Assembly (NCBI RefSeq): GCF_035918235.1
Contig: NZ_CP109485.1
Coordinates: forward strand, 10,075,001 to 10,139,000
Source of the DNA: Streptomyces sp. NBC_01445
Lineage (GTDB): Bacteria; Actinomycetota; Actinomycetes; Streptomycetales; Streptomycetaceae
DNA: 64,000 nucleotides
Reading direction: 5' to 3'
The translations under genes and the position numbers were made by a program. Within the stretch, counting starts at the first letter, position 1, and every line of letters starts with the position of its first letter. The notes below the pieces were generated by a model that made no database searches, had not been told where the DNA came from, and saw only the letters and a list, made by a program, of their open reading frames with translations. Positions 17,771 to 26,341 of this stretch are shown here, in pieces.

Positions 17771-18510
17771 TCACGCAATGGGGGTGAGTTCGGGGGCCGT
17801 TGACTGGGCCCCGCAGACCCACACGTACCACCCGCGGTGGGCGATGTTGTGGGACGCGTTGTGGTCTGCGTGCTCAACGAAGCCGCAGGACCTGCACGCG
17901 AAGCGGGCCTGGGAGGGCCGGTTTCCGCGTGCGGTGTGATGGCACTGGGAGCATTCCTGGCTGGTGTAGGCCGGGTCGACGTAGACGACCGGTACTCCGG
18001 CCCGCTTCGCTTTGTAGGCGATGAACGAGCCGAGCTGGGCGAAGGGCCAGGAGGGGAGCGTGGTGCGTTGGGGCTTTCTCCGCCGTGCCCGCTCGCGGAT
18101 GCCCGTGAGTTCTTCCAGGGCGATCCCGCGACCGGTGCTCCCCCAAGCTCTCGGCTGCGCTCGAGCAGGGAGGTGCCCCCCTGCCTCCGCCACGATCCGC
18201 TTCGAAATCTTGTGGTTGATGTCCTTGTTCCGCCGGACTTCCTTGCCCGCATGCTTCTTCGCCCGCCGCTTGGCGGACTTGGTGTTCTTCTTCTGCAGCT
18301 TGGAACGCAGCTTGCGATCCTGTTCCCCCTTGCGGTTGACGCGGCGACCGCAGTGGCGTGTCCCGTCGGAGGTGACCGCGATGTTCACGATCCCCAGGTC
18401 CACCCCGAGGAACCTGGCCGGATGAGTGTTCAGATCCCCCTCGGGGATCTCGCAAGTCGCGATCAAGAACCACTTCCCGCCCTGGCACACCAGATCGGAC
18501 TCACCCTTGC
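17771..18510 (-). pseudogene. tnpB: tnpB, N-terminal two-fifths deleted
   Basis: The remaining C-terminal part begins at GESDLVCQGGKW and keeps the RuvC aspartate in FLGVDLGIVN, the glutamate in GIALEEL, the CSQC...CRSC zinc ribbon and the final DHNASHN. About 158 N-terminal residues present in the copy at 33,774-34,946 are missing, and the deletion joins the leader to codon about 159 at a short GCGG microhomology. A 13-residue in-frame insertion (GGHLPARAQPRAW region) sits just before the catalytic glutamate. RNA-guided activity is unlikely. Confidence 0.85.
18139..18182. repeat. Palindromic repeat inserted in tnpB
   Basis: Compared with the copy at 33.8 kb, 44 bases replace 5, a net gain of 39 bases (13 codons). 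The inserted sequence contains CTCCCCCAAGCTCTCGG and GAGCAGGGAGGTGCCCCC. From memory this is the dispersed palindromic unit common between genes in Streptomyces genomes. Confidence 0.7.
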
Positions 18511-18716
18511 GGAACGCCTCCCTGCCGCTCCGCAGCCCTGACGGCCTGCGGCACATCACGGCGACGCTCCGCGTCGCACCCCGTGGATGCGATTCCTCCC
18601 GGGCATGAACACCCGGGTTTCCTCGCAAGAATCCGCTGAAGAGCCGCCACGATCGGATCGCCCTCCACGCGCGAGCCAGGCACCCCGATGTGAGACTGCA
18701 CAGGTACGTGTCAGCC

Positions 18717-19955
18717 ATGGACCGGACCAGGATCCGAGCGAGGGGTGATGAGGTGGCGGTCCCTGACGTCCCTGACGTTGCCCTTGGTGAGTTCCTCGCG
18801 GATCTCGGCAACTCGGCGCTCGACCTCAGCACCGCTGTGGCGCGCTGCACCAAGGCCCTGGGCCTTCAGCACTCCGTGGTGTACCTGGCCGACCTGCAGC
18901 AACGGCAGCTGACTCCGCTCAACGACGTGGTACCGAACCTTCCCATCGATGATTCGCTCGCCGGCTGGACCTACCGCACCCAGTCCCTGCGTGTCGAGGA
19001 GTCAGAGCTTGGAGGGATGACAGCTTGGTTGCCCTTGGTGGACGGGGCGGAACGTCTCGGCGTTCTTGCTGTACGGACGCCCGCTCTCGATCCGCTCTCG
19101 CTGCGCCGCGGCAGGACGCTCGCGTCCCTGCTCGCCATGATGATCACGTCGAAGCGGGCGTACAAGGACACCTACGTCTGCCGGACCCGTACGGAGCCGA
19201 TGCGGCTTCCGGCCGAGATGCTGCGCGCCTACCTCCCGCCCCGCACGATCGGCACCACACGGGTCGTGTCGACGGCCGTCCTGGAACCGGCATACGAGGT
19301 CGGCGGGGATGCGTTCGACCATGCGCTGACCGACTCGATCCTCCACGCGGCGATCCTGGATGCCATGGGACACGATCTCGCGTCGGGTCTGACTTCTGTA
19401 GTGGCGCTGGCTGCCTGCCGCAACGCCCGTCGCACCGGAGCAGACCTCCCAGAACTTGTGGCCTCCGTCGACGCGGCCCTGTCCAAGTGGCTGCCGAACC
19501 AGTTCTGCACCGCGGTCCTCACTCAATTGGACCTGGCCACCGGCAAGCTCCGCTGGATCAACTGCGGACACCCGGCACCGCTCCTCATCCGTGGCCAGCG
19601 CCTGGTCCCTGGTGCCATGGACCGCGACGCGGACCCGCCGCTGGGGATGTCGGCCGTCTTCAGCCCGACGCCGCGGGGTGTGCACGAGATTGCACTGGAG
19701 CCGGGTGACCGCGTGATGATGTTCACCGATGGCGTCACGGAAGCCCGTACGGCGGACGGCGGCGAGTTCGGTCTCGAACGGTTCGCGGACTACGTCGTCC
19801 GGGCCGCCGCGACGGGAGAGTTGGCGCCAGAGACACTACGGCGCCTCATCCACGCGATCCTGGATTCGCAGGAGAACCGTCTTCGGGACGACGCGACGAT
19901 CCTCATGCTCGAGTGGCGGCTCACGCCCCGGGAATCAGAGGCGCAGAGGCGCTGA
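18717..19955 (+). CDS. SpoIIE/PP2C-family protein serine phosphatase with GAF-like domain
   Basis: About 412 residues. Residues 20-160 resemble a GAF sensor (QHSVVYLADLQQRQLTPLND). The PP2C/SpoIIE domain follows, with the metal-binding motifs EVGGDAFDHAL, AILDAMGHDLASG, MFTDGVTEAR and DDATILML. It should dephosphorylate serine/threonine residues, classically on anti-anti-sigma factors. No kinase or antagonist gene is adjacent. The ATG at 18717 was chosen for its fit to the domain start; there is no strong ribosome site. It begins about 80 bp from the left end of the truncated TnpB element, so its promoter may have been altered. Confidence 0.87.
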   Translation: MDRTRIRARGDEVAVPDVPDVALGEFLADLGNSALDLSTAVARCTKALGLQHSVVYLADLQQRQLTPLNDVVPNLPIDDSLAGWTYRTQSLRVEESELGGMTAWLPLVDGAERLGVLAVRTPALDPLSLRRGRTLASLLAMMITSKRAYKDTYVCRTRTEPMRLPAEMLRAYLPPRTIGTTRVVSTAVLEPAYEVGGDAFDHALTDSILHAAILDAMGHDLASGLTSVVALAACRNARRTGADLPELVASVDAALSKWLPNQFCTAVLTQLDLATGKLRWINCGHPAPLLIRGQRLVPGAMDRDADPPLGMSAVFSPTPRGVHEIALEPGDRVMMFTDGVTEARTADGGEFGLERFADYVVRAAATGELAPETLRRLIHAILDSQENRLRDDATILMLEWRLTPRESEAQRR

Positions 19956-20013
19956 CGTCCGAACTCTTTCGGCGGGATACCGGCAGATGCCGCGCCGCGT
20001 GCGGTGACGGAGC

Positions 20014-20047
20014 ACCTTCGCCCCTCCCGTTGCAGCGGGGCGAAGGT
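20014..20047 (+). terminator. Stem-loop between phosphatase and MFS gene
   Basis: Perfect 11-bp arms ACCTTCGCCCC and GGGGCGAAGGT around a 12-base loop, 59 bp after the phosphatase stop. Confidence 0.6.
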
Positions 20048-20170
20048 TCGTGGCTCTCGTGTGGGCGAGCGGCACCATGTGTGCGACGGCGGCGTCTGGG
20101 CACCTGGCGGATATTGGATTCTCTGGGGCCCGCGGGGTGCGGCCGCCCGGACGAGGAGGTAGCCGTCGTG

Positions 20171-21808
20171 ATGACCCCCGCCGCACCGAAGGAACCTGAG
20201 GGCAGGGAGCAGGGCTCGGTTGGTGGAGGCGGTGGGACCGCGCCGGATGGCAGCCGGGGTCCGGGCAAGGTACGCGGCCAGCGACCTGATCCGCTCGACG
20301 AGGCCGCCGCGCCAGGGAGTTCCGGGCTCGGCGTCATCACCACGGCTGTACCGGCCCGGCTGGACCGACTGCCGTGGTCGCGCTGGCACTGGATGATCGT
20401 CATCGGTCTGGGCACCGTGTGGGTTTTGGACGGCCTCGAAGTGACGACGGTCGGCAACATCGCGAGCCGGCTGTCGGAGGAGGGGTCGGGGCTGGCTATC
20501 ACGTCCGCTCAGGTCACGGGCCTTGCCGCGGCCCTCTACGTGGCAGGTGCCTGCACGGGTGCACTGTTCTTCGGCTGGCTCACCGACCGGTTCGGCCGCA
20601 AGAAGCTGTTCATGGTGACGCTCGCGGTCTACCTCGCCGCGACCGCGATGACCGGGCTGTCCTTCAGCGCGTGGTGGTTCTTCCTCTTCCGCTTTCTGAC
20701 CGGTTTCGGCATCGGCGGGGAGTACGCGGCCATCAACTCGGCGATCGACGAGCTGATCCCCTCGAAGTACCGGGGCCGGGTCGACCTCGTCATCAACGGC
20801 AGCTACTGGCTGGGCGCGGTCGGCGGGGCGCTGCTGTCGATCGTCATGCTGAACACGGACTACTTCCCCAAGGACCTCGGCTGGCGTCTCACCTTCGCTC
20901 TCGGTGTCGTCCTGGGCCTGGTGATCCTCCTCGTGCGGCGGCACGTGCCGGAGAGCCCGCGGTGGCAGCTCATCCATGGGCACCGCGAGGACGCCGACAA
21001 GCTCGTCGACTCCGTGGAGCGGGAGATCGAGGATGAGAAGCACGAGGAACTGCCGCCCCCGGCGAGCGAGATCACGATCCACGAGCGCAAGAGCATCGGC
21101 TTCGGGCTCATCGCGAAGACCGTCTTCCGCAGCTATCCGAAGCGCGCGGTACTGGGGCTGTCTCTCTTCATCGGGCAGGCCTTTCTCTATAACGCGATCA
21201 CCTTCGGCTTCGGCGCGATTCTCACCACGTTCTTCGACGTCGAGAGTGGCCACACCGGCTACTACTTCGCGGTGATCGCGGCCGGCAACTTCGTCGGCCC
21301 GCTTGTGCTCGGCAAATTGTTCGACACGGTCGGGCGGCGCATCATGATCGCGGGTACGTACATCGTGCCCGGCATTCTGCTGTTCATCACGGCCTGGCTC
21401 TTCGACCGGGGCTCGCTCACGGCCAACACCCTCACCGCGTGCTGGTGCGTCGTGCTGTTCTTCGCCTCGGCCGGGGCGAGCAGTGCCTACCTGACGGTCT
21501 CCGAGGTCTTCCCGATGGAGACCAGGGCCATGGCCATCGCGTTCTTCTACGCGATCGGTACAGCGGTCGGCGGGATCAGCGGCCCGCTCATCTTCGCCGA
21601 CCTCACCGCATCGGGCGTCCCCGGCGATACGGCCCTCGCCTTCTCTATCGGGGCGGCCCTGATGTGCGCGGCAGGACTCGTCGCGGCGTTTCTCGCGGTC
21701 AACGCCGAGCAGCGGTCCTTGGAGGACATCGCGAGGCCCCTTTCCCAGACGGACAAGAGCGGAAGACAACGACCCGACAGCGGAGGTGGCCCAGCCCCCG
21801 TGGGCTGA
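20171..21808 (+). CDS. MFS transporter, sugar/metabolite porter type
   Basis: A 545-residue membrane protein with about 12 transmembrane helices after an 80-residue hydrophilic N-terminus. Signature motifs are GWLTDRFGRKKLF between helices 2 and 3, RFLTGFGIGGEYAAINSAI, PSKYRGR and PESPRW, typical of the sugar-porter and aromatic-acid MFS groups. AGGAGG lies 11 bases before the ATG at 20171; a GTG at 20168 directly before it could also be used. The substrate cannot be told from sequence, and no catabolic genes are adjacent. Confidence 0.85.
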   Translation: MTPAAPKEPEGREQGSVGGGGGTAPDGSRGPGKVRGQRPDPLDEAAAPGSSGLGVITTAVPARLDRLPWSRWHWMIVIGLGTVWVLDGLEVTTVGNIASRLSEEGSGLAITSAQVTGLAAALYVAGACTGALFFGWLTDRFGRKKLFMVTLAVYLAATAMTGLSFSAWWFFLFRFLTGFGIGGEYAAINSAIDELIPSKYRGRVDLVINGSYWLGAVGGALLSIVMLNTDYFPKDLGWRLTFALGVVLGLVILLVRRHVPESPRWQLIHGHREDADKLVDSVEREIEDEKHEELPPPASEITIHERKSIGFGLIAKTVFRSYPKRAVLGLSLFIGQAFLYNAITFGFGAILTTFFDVESGHTGYYFAVIAAGNFVGPLVLGKLFDTVGRRIMIAGTYIVPGILLFITAWLFDRGSLTANTLTACWCVVLFFASAGASSAYLTVSEVFPMETRAMAIAFFYAIGTAVGGISGPLIFADLTASGVPGDTALAFSIGAALMCAAGLVAAFLAVNAEQRSLEDIARPLSQTDKSGRQRPDSGGGPAPVG

Positions 21809-21811
21809 GCG

Positions 21812-21839
21812 ACCGGCGCCCCGTCTCTCACGCGCCGGT
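21812..21839 (+). terminator. Stem-loop after MFS gene
   Basis: Arms ACCGGCGC and GCGCCGGT are perfectly complementary around 12 bases, starting 3 bp after the stop codon. Confidence 0.55.
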
Positions 21840-21849
21840 GGGCCGAGGA

Positions 21850-21944
21850 AGGTAAGAGCCAACATCGCTACGTTGAGGGCGAACCTGAAGGCTGGGAATC
21901 TCGGCAAGCCGGGCTCTCACCGTTACCGGCGGGCCATCGAATGA
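21850..21944 (+). pseudogene. tnpB N-terminal fragment
   Basis: The frame reads ANIATLRANLKAGNLGKPGS and stops at RAIE. It matches the segment TTLRANIRAGNLGKSGSKRR of the TnpB at 42.3 kb, so it is a scrap of another tnpB. It immediately precedes the PIN gene. Confidence 0.6.
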
Positions 21945-21984
21945 CCCACGCCGAGAAGGCCCGCACCACCCGCGACACCGCCGC

Positions 21985-22383
21985 GTGATCATCCTCGACA
22001 CCGGCGCAGTCAAGGCCCTCGCAACCGGACACAAGGCGCTGAACCTGCTCGCCGGCAACATGGCCACCACCCCAGGCGACCAGCTCCGCATCCCCGCCCT
22101 GAGCCTGATGCAGGCCGAAGCCGACAAGGAACACCTGCCCCGCCGCGTACTGGCGTTCTCCTCCGTCGTCGTCCACCCGCTCGACACCATGGCCGCCGCC
22201 ACCGTCGGAACGATGATCCGCGACGGATACGGCGGCCCCGACACCTGCCACGCCCTGTACTGCGCACTGCCCCGCGCGGAGTTCACCGGCATGTCGATCC
22301 TGCTCACCGAGGACGAGAACCGATATCCGCCCGGCGTCGTCACCGTCGACGTCAACTCGCCCGGCATGCTCGGCTTCCACTGA
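21985..22383 (+). CDS. PIN-domain protein, likely VapC-type toxin without antitoxin
   Basis: A 132-residue protein starting MIILDTGAVKALATG, with the PIN-domain acidic residues visible in ILDTG, QAEAD and GGPDTCHA. PIN domains are Mg-dependent ribonucleases, mostly VapC toxins. The GTG start forms a GTGA overlap with a short upstream frame ending MTHAEKARTTRDTAA, which could be the tail of its antitoxin. The rest of that gene is replaced by a tnpB scrap. A TnpB right end begins 3 bp after the stop codon. Toxicity without antitoxin is uncertain. Confidence 0.65.
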   Translation: MIILDTGAVKALATGHKALNLLAGNMATTPGDQLRIPALSLMQAEADKEHLPRRVLAFSSVVVHPLDTMAAATVGTMIRDGYGGPDTCHALYCALPRAEFTGMSILLTEDENRYPPGVVTVDVNSPGMLGFH

Positions 22384-22385
22384 CC

Positions 22386-22746
22386 TTGAAATCCTCGCCC
22401 ACCTGGAGGAGGGCGATTCCCGACTGGCTGCCGGATGCCCGGCTCGCCTTCGGGTGGGTTCCTGCTTCTTTGCGCTGTGTCGGGACAAGTCCCCGTCTTA
22501 CCCGCGCTCGACAGGCTGACACCGCAAGTCCTGCGGCCTTGGTGACGTTGACCGCCGGGTTGATGTCTCGATCGAGGACGGCACCGCAGCCCCTGCACGT
22601 CCACTCCCGGACATGCAGGGGTTCGGGGCCGTCCTTGACGCCGCACTGCGAGCAGACCTGAGAGGTCGGCTCGAAGCGTCCGATCCTTACGAGGGTGCGC
22701 CCGAACCGGGCGGCCTTGTATTCGAGCATGGTCACGAACGCAAGTT
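22386..22746 (-). pseudogene. tnpB C-terminal fragment with right-end hairpin
   Basis: Reads LEYKAARFGRTLVRIGRFEP, then the zinc ribbon SQVCSQCG...WTCRGCG and DRDINPAVNV with the last RuvC aspartate. This is a different TnpB lineage from the three related copies in this window. At 22,386-22,420 the minus strand has GGAATCGCCC and GGGCGAGGATTTCAA, the typical hairpin and TTCAA terminus of such right ends. The N-terminal half has been replaced by an IS5-type element. The RNA guide would be copied from the end of the PIN gene. Confidence 0.7.
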
Positions 22747-23600
22747 TCGCGAGCTTCTTGTAGCAGGTCAGGGCGGCGGCCAGGCCGAGGAAGTTGAGGA
22801 AGTGCGAGCCCTTTCGTTCGTACCGGACGGTGAGGCGGCGGTAGCCGAAGAGCCAAGCGATCGACCGTTCGATCTTCCAGCGGTGCCGACCGAGGCGTTC
22901 GCCGGACTCGATGCCGGGCCGCGCGATGCGCGCGACGAGCCCGCGCTCGCGCAGCCAGGCCAGGTCTTCGGCGGAGAAGTACGCCTGGTCCGTGCGGAGT
23001 TTGACGGGTCGGCGCCGCCGTGGTCCCCGGCGGGACCGGACGGCGGGTATGCCGCGGATGAGCGGCTTGAGGGCAAGGCTGTCGTGCATGTTCGCGCCGG
23101 ACACGGCGACGGCGAGCAGGATGCCCTGGGCATCGGACAGCACGTGCAGCTTACTGCCCTTCTTGCCGCGATCGACCGGGTTCGGCCCGGTCAGCGATCC
23201 CCCCTTTTGGCGCGAACGGAGGCCGCGTCGACGATCGCCGAGGTCCAGTCCACCTCGCCCCGGGCCCCGAGTGCGTCCAGCACCGCCCGGTGCAGCCGAC
23301 GCCACAGGCCGGCCTCGGTCCATACCGTGAAGGCGGCGATGCGCGGTGGCGGGCGACGTGCCGAACGTCGGCGGCAGATGCCGCCAGGCACAGCCGCTGG
23401 TCAGCGCGTACACCACTGCCGTGAACACGGCCCGCTCGTCACACGGAGCGGTCCCACCACCTTGCGGACGAGCAGCGAACGACGGCAGCAACGGGGCGGC
23501 CAGCTCCAAGAGTTCGTCAGGAACCAGACGCGTCGATAAATCAGCACCCACGACCGGCATCATGCCGCACGAACATCAAGTCACGTGGGACAACCTCTAA
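22747..23600 (-). mobile_element. IS5-family element with frameshifted transposase
   Basis: The 5' inverted repeat reads TTAGAGGTTGTCCCACGTGA from 23600 leftward. The transposase begins at 23563 (ELAAPLLPSF), shifts frame near 23.37 kb into WTEAGLWRRLHRAVLDA and returns near 23.2 kb at KGGSLTGPNPVDRG. DDE residues are visible in AIVDAASVRAKRG, RTDQAYFSAEDL and RWKIERSIAWLF. The 3' end is lost: sequence runs from TCYKKLAKLA straight into tnpB. Two compensating shifts and a missing end indicate a dead copy. Confidence 0.75.
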
Positions 23601-24181
23601 GCCTTGATTGGTGCGGCCGACCTGGCGGCCTGCTCGATCTTCGCGCAGTAGGCCGCACGGGCTTCCTCGTCGATCTGGTTCTCGTATTCGGCGCGCACCC
23701 CGGTCCGGCCGTCGAGGCCCTCGCGCAGGATATCGGCGTGCCCGGCATGCCGGATGGACTCGCCGAGGACATGGACCATGATGGCGAACAGGTTCGTGTT
23801 GGGATAAGGTTCCGGCCACCACGGCACGTGGCCGGGGGCGTCGAGGGGAAGCTCGTTGATCGTCGCGTCCGAGTGTTCCCATGTGAGCCGGTAGAACCCG
23901 ATGATCTGATCGCGGGTCTCGTCCTCGGTCGCCCACAGATCGCTGCCGTTGGAGTCCTGCCACCGGGGCAGCGGTTCCAGGGAAGGGCGGTCGAAGACCT
24001 CGCCGAAGTACCTGGCCTCGACGGTGGCCACGTGTTTGACCAGGCCCAGGAGATTGGTCCCGGTCGCTGTCAAAGGTCGGCGGGCGTCGTATTCGGACAA
24101 GCCGTCGAGTTTCCAGAGCAGCGCCTTGCGGTCCCGCCGCAGTCTCCCGTGCAGGTTGTCTTTCGCGAATTCATCGATCAT
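23597..24181 (-). CDS. DinB family protein (DUF664)
   Basis: About 194 residues, four-helix DinB fold. The metal-site pattern is visible: LVKHVATVEARYFG, FYRLTWEHSDATI and VLGESIRHAGHADILRE. Such proteins are often thiol-dependent metalloenzymes, but the substrate is unknown. I prefer the ATG at 24181 (MIDEFAKDN) over that at 24199. The stop codon TAG lies inside the inverted repeat of the IS5 element ending at 23600, so the insertion reshaped the last codons. A remnant of a second IS5 copy lies just upstream. Confidence 0.85.
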   Translation of the reverse strand: MIDEFAKDNLHGRLRRDRKALLWKLDGLSEYDARRPLTATGTNLLGLVKHVATVEARYFGEVFDRPSLEPLPRWQDSNGSDLWATEDETRDQIIGFYRLTWEHSDATINELPLDAPGHVPWWPEPYPNTNLFAIMVHVLGESIRHAGHADILREGLDGRTGVRAEYENQIDEEARAAYCAKIEQAARSAAPIKA

Positions 24182-24207
24182 GCGGCATGAGCCTGCCATG
24201 GGCTGCT

Positions 24208-24327
24208 CGTGGTCTCAAGATCCCGTACGTGGTCCGCAACGACTGGCAGAGCCGAGGCCTGGCCATGGCCGCCGCCCTGACCTGCTAAAAGAAGCTCGCG
24301 AAACTTGCCACGTGAGACAACCTCTAA
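24208..24327 (+). mobile_element. 3' end remnant of a second IS5-family copy
   Basis: The frame reads YVVRNDWQSRGLAMAAALTC, stop, KKLAKLAT, matching the C-terminus of the IS5 transposase at 22.8 kb, and ends with the inverted repeat CCACGTGAGACAACCTCTAA (24308-24327). It is opposite in orientation to the larger copy, and dinB sits between them. Confidence 0.75.
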
Positions 24328-24932
24328 AGCTGAGGTGTCCGCGATACTCGCGGAGACCGGAGCAGCGGCACCCAATCCCGTAGCGTCCTTCCCGATCGCG
24401 TAGCGGGCTCTACATCCTTAGCAAGGTCATCCCGTAGAGCGTCGACCATCACGGATCCGCAATCACCGACTTTCGACAGGGAAGACGCGTATCTCGGTGA
24501 CCAGCCATCAGGGTTGGGCGATCCCTCGTACCAGAGCTCGACCACCATCATGGCGTCAGCGATGTAGTCGTTGACGTTGCGAACAGTGCGCGCCACATCG
24601 CTATCCTCGGGCACGGAGATGTCCAAGACCGCTTTGCTCTCTTCAAAGCTGTAGGCCGCATTGTCCATCTTGTCGAGCAGTCTCTTGAGGCTGCTCACTT
24701 CCTCTGTCTTTGCAGCCTCACCGAACTCCCACGCAACTCGCTTGAATCCTCGGTACGAAACGAGTGCCCTTGCGTAGGCGTCCCTCCGCAGTTCCCAGAA
24801 GGCTTGCTCTCTCTGCGTCACAGCGGACTTGCTGACCTGCTTGAGCGCAGCATAGATAGCCAAGCCGCCGGCGAGAACGGCGGCGCTTGCACCGATAAGC
24901 GCCGCAACAAGAGCCGCAGTTGCATCAGACAC
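24324..24932 (-). CDS. Hypothetical membrane-anchored protein
   Basis: A 202-residue protein with one N-terminal transmembrane helix (LVAALIGASAAVLAGGLAIY, residues 8-27), then a mostly helical charged region. This is the layout of many anchored proteins of unknown function. The stop codon TAG lies in the inverted repeat of the IS5 remnant ending at 24327, so the natural C-terminus may have been longer. I do not recognise the family. Confidence 0.6.
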   Translation of the reverse strand: MSDATAALVAALIGASAAVLAGGLAIYAALKQVSKSAVTQREQAFWELRRDAYARALVSYRGFKRVAWEFGEAAKTEEVSSLKRLLDKMDNAAYSFEESKAVLDISVPEDSDVARTVRNVNDYIADAMMVVELWYEGSPNPDGWSPRYASSLSKVGDCGSVMVDALRDDLAKDVEPATRSGRTLRDWVPLLRSPRVSRTPQL

Positions 24933-24995
24933 GGCGCCGATCTTGCCAGAGCCATCGGGGCATGACCGCAGCTTCTACAAGGCTCGGGAGGAACT

Positions 24996-25163
24996 GTGCC
25001 GATCCATCCGGGCATGGTCGAAGACCTCGCCGCTGGTACTCGTGATCTCGGGATCATCTCGTGGCAGTTGGTCGATGAGCTCGGTAGGGCCGAGGTCGCC
25101 GCGATCCTCGCCGAGACCGGCGCAGTCGCGCCCGACCCCGTAGGCGCCTTCCCTCTGCGGTAG
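24996..25163 (+). CDS. 55-residue ORF related to the phage minor-capsid N-terminus
   Basis: A GTG with GGGAGG six bases upstream opens a 55-residue frame: VPIHPGMVEDLAAGTRDL, then SWQLVDELGRAEVAAILAET, ending GAVAPDPVGAFPLR. Its first 18 residues match the start of the minor-capsid remnant at 25741 (MPIHPGTVEDRAAGTRDL), while the rest differs. The tail is echoed at about 24,333-24,404 on the plus strand (EVSAILAETGAAAPNPVASF), so this short module exists twice within 800 bp. Confidence 0.5.
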   Translation: MPIHPGMVEDLAAGTRDLGIISWQLVDELGRAEVAAILAETGAVAPDPVGAFPLR

Positions 25164-25166
25164 TTG

Positions 25167-25664
25167 TTAAGAGACCTCAGCCCAACTATTTGATTGCGCA
25201 TCCCATCGGTAGATGGCCACGCCGCTGGTGGAGCGTCCGGCAAGGAGCCATCGCCCCAGGTCCCATGTCAACCGTGCGGGCATGGCATCGTCAATGACGA
25301 TATCCGGGGCGTCTGCGTCGTGTAGGGCAAGAAGTTGTGCAATCGCCTCCGCGGGCAGGTCATCACGCACGGTCACAGACCAGCCGTGTTCGCTCGTCAA
25401 CACGACTGAAGGTACTGGTGCTCGGCCTCCCTCAGAGATCTGACGGAACAGAAACCGGCGTGGCGCTGACCGTGTGCCGTTGTCGATTGCTCCTGCCAGC
25501 CGACTGCCGAAGTGCGACGCCACCGACTGTAGGAACGGCGCTGCCGCCATCGTGGTAGCCATAGCAAAGACGGCACCAGTGACGTCTCCGTTGAAAACGG
25601 GTCCGTTGTAAACGGGCTCACGACGGTCCGCGTCGTCTTCGGCCCGGTCTCGCTCGATGGACAT
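25167..25664 (-). CDS. Hypothetical protein
   Basis: A 165-residue protein starting at an ATG with AAGGGGG five bases upstream. The N-terminus is charged (MSIERDRAEDDADRREPVYN), followed by NGPVFNGDVTGAVFAMATTM, then a polar domain ending IYRWDAQSNSWAEVS. The central hydrophobic stretch is too short and polar to be a clear membrane segment. I do not recognise the family. It is convergent with the 55-residue ORF, their stops 4 bp apart. Confidence 0.6.
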   Translation of the reverse strand: MSIERDRAEDDADRREPVYNGPVFNGDVTGAVFAMATTMAAAPFLQSVASHFGSRLAGAIDNGTRSAPRRFLFRQISEGGRAPVPSVVLTSEHGWSVTVRDDLPAEAIAQLLALHDADAPDIVIDDAMPARLTWDLGRWLLAGRSTSGVAIYRWDAQSNSWAEVS

Positions 25665-25740
25665 TGATCCCCCTTCTCTCCGATGAAGCATGGCAGTTGG
25701 CAAGCCCCGCTCACCAGAAATGCCCGCGAGGAGGTGACCA

Positions 25741-26300
25741 ATGCCCATCCATCCGGGCACGGTCGAAGACCGCGCCGCCGGTACGCGTGACCTGTACGAG
25801 CAGGCCGAGCAACGCCTATTGGGCATCGTCGCCCGGCAGCTCGCCGACGGCCTCGACGCACCCGGCTGGGTCGAGCGAACCTGTCCGCCGTACAATCCGC
25901 ACGGCGCACCTCACAGGCCGTTCTCGACGAGCTCGGCAAGGCCGTGACCCTCGACGTGTTCGACGTCGCAGCCCAGGCGTACAACACCGGGCACCGCGCG
26001 GCAGTCGCCGAGCTCGGAGCACTGTCCGATACCGGCCGCCGCCTGGTCGACGGCGTCACCCCCAACGCGCAGGCCGTCAACCGGATCACCTCGACGCACC
26101 GCAGCATCCTGCGCACCATCGACGACCGGTACCGCGGCATCGTCGCCGAGGTGACCACCACGCCCCTGACCGGCCCCGGCACCCGCCCGCCAGGCCACGC
26201 AGGACGCCATGCGCCGCTTCGCAGACGAGAGGATCCGCAGCTTCACGGACCGCGCCGGCCGACGTTGGCAGCTCACCTCTTACGACTTGGTCCGCGATTG
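25741..26300 (+). pseudogene. Phage minor capsid protein remnant, twice frameshifted
   Basis: A strong GAGGAGG site precedes MPIHPGTVEDRAAGTRDLYE, which continues as EQRLLGIVARQLADGLDAPG. One base is missing near 25,876; the next frame continues NLSAVQSARRTSQAVLDELG and AYNTGHRAAVAELGA. A second shift near 26,185 gives ARQATQDAMRRFADERIR. I recognise this from memory as the actinophage/Streptomyces 'phage minor capsid protein' pattern. The 3' end stops at about 26,300, where transposase debris begins. Confidence 0.6.
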
Positions 26301-26341
26301 AGGCTTCGGCGTGCTGGCCTGGCGGGTCGGCTGGTGGTTGA

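Larger units (their letters stand above)
17734..18638 (-). mobile_element. Truncated TnpB (IS200/IS605-type) element, copy 1
   Basis: This matches the elements at 33,694-35,191 and 48,535-50,030. It keeps the left end (CAGCGGATTCTTGCGAGG reading leftward from 18638) and its hairpin. It has lost the right-end hairpin and TTGAC terminus, and has a large internal deletion. It is therefore unable to move by itself. Confidence 0.8.
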
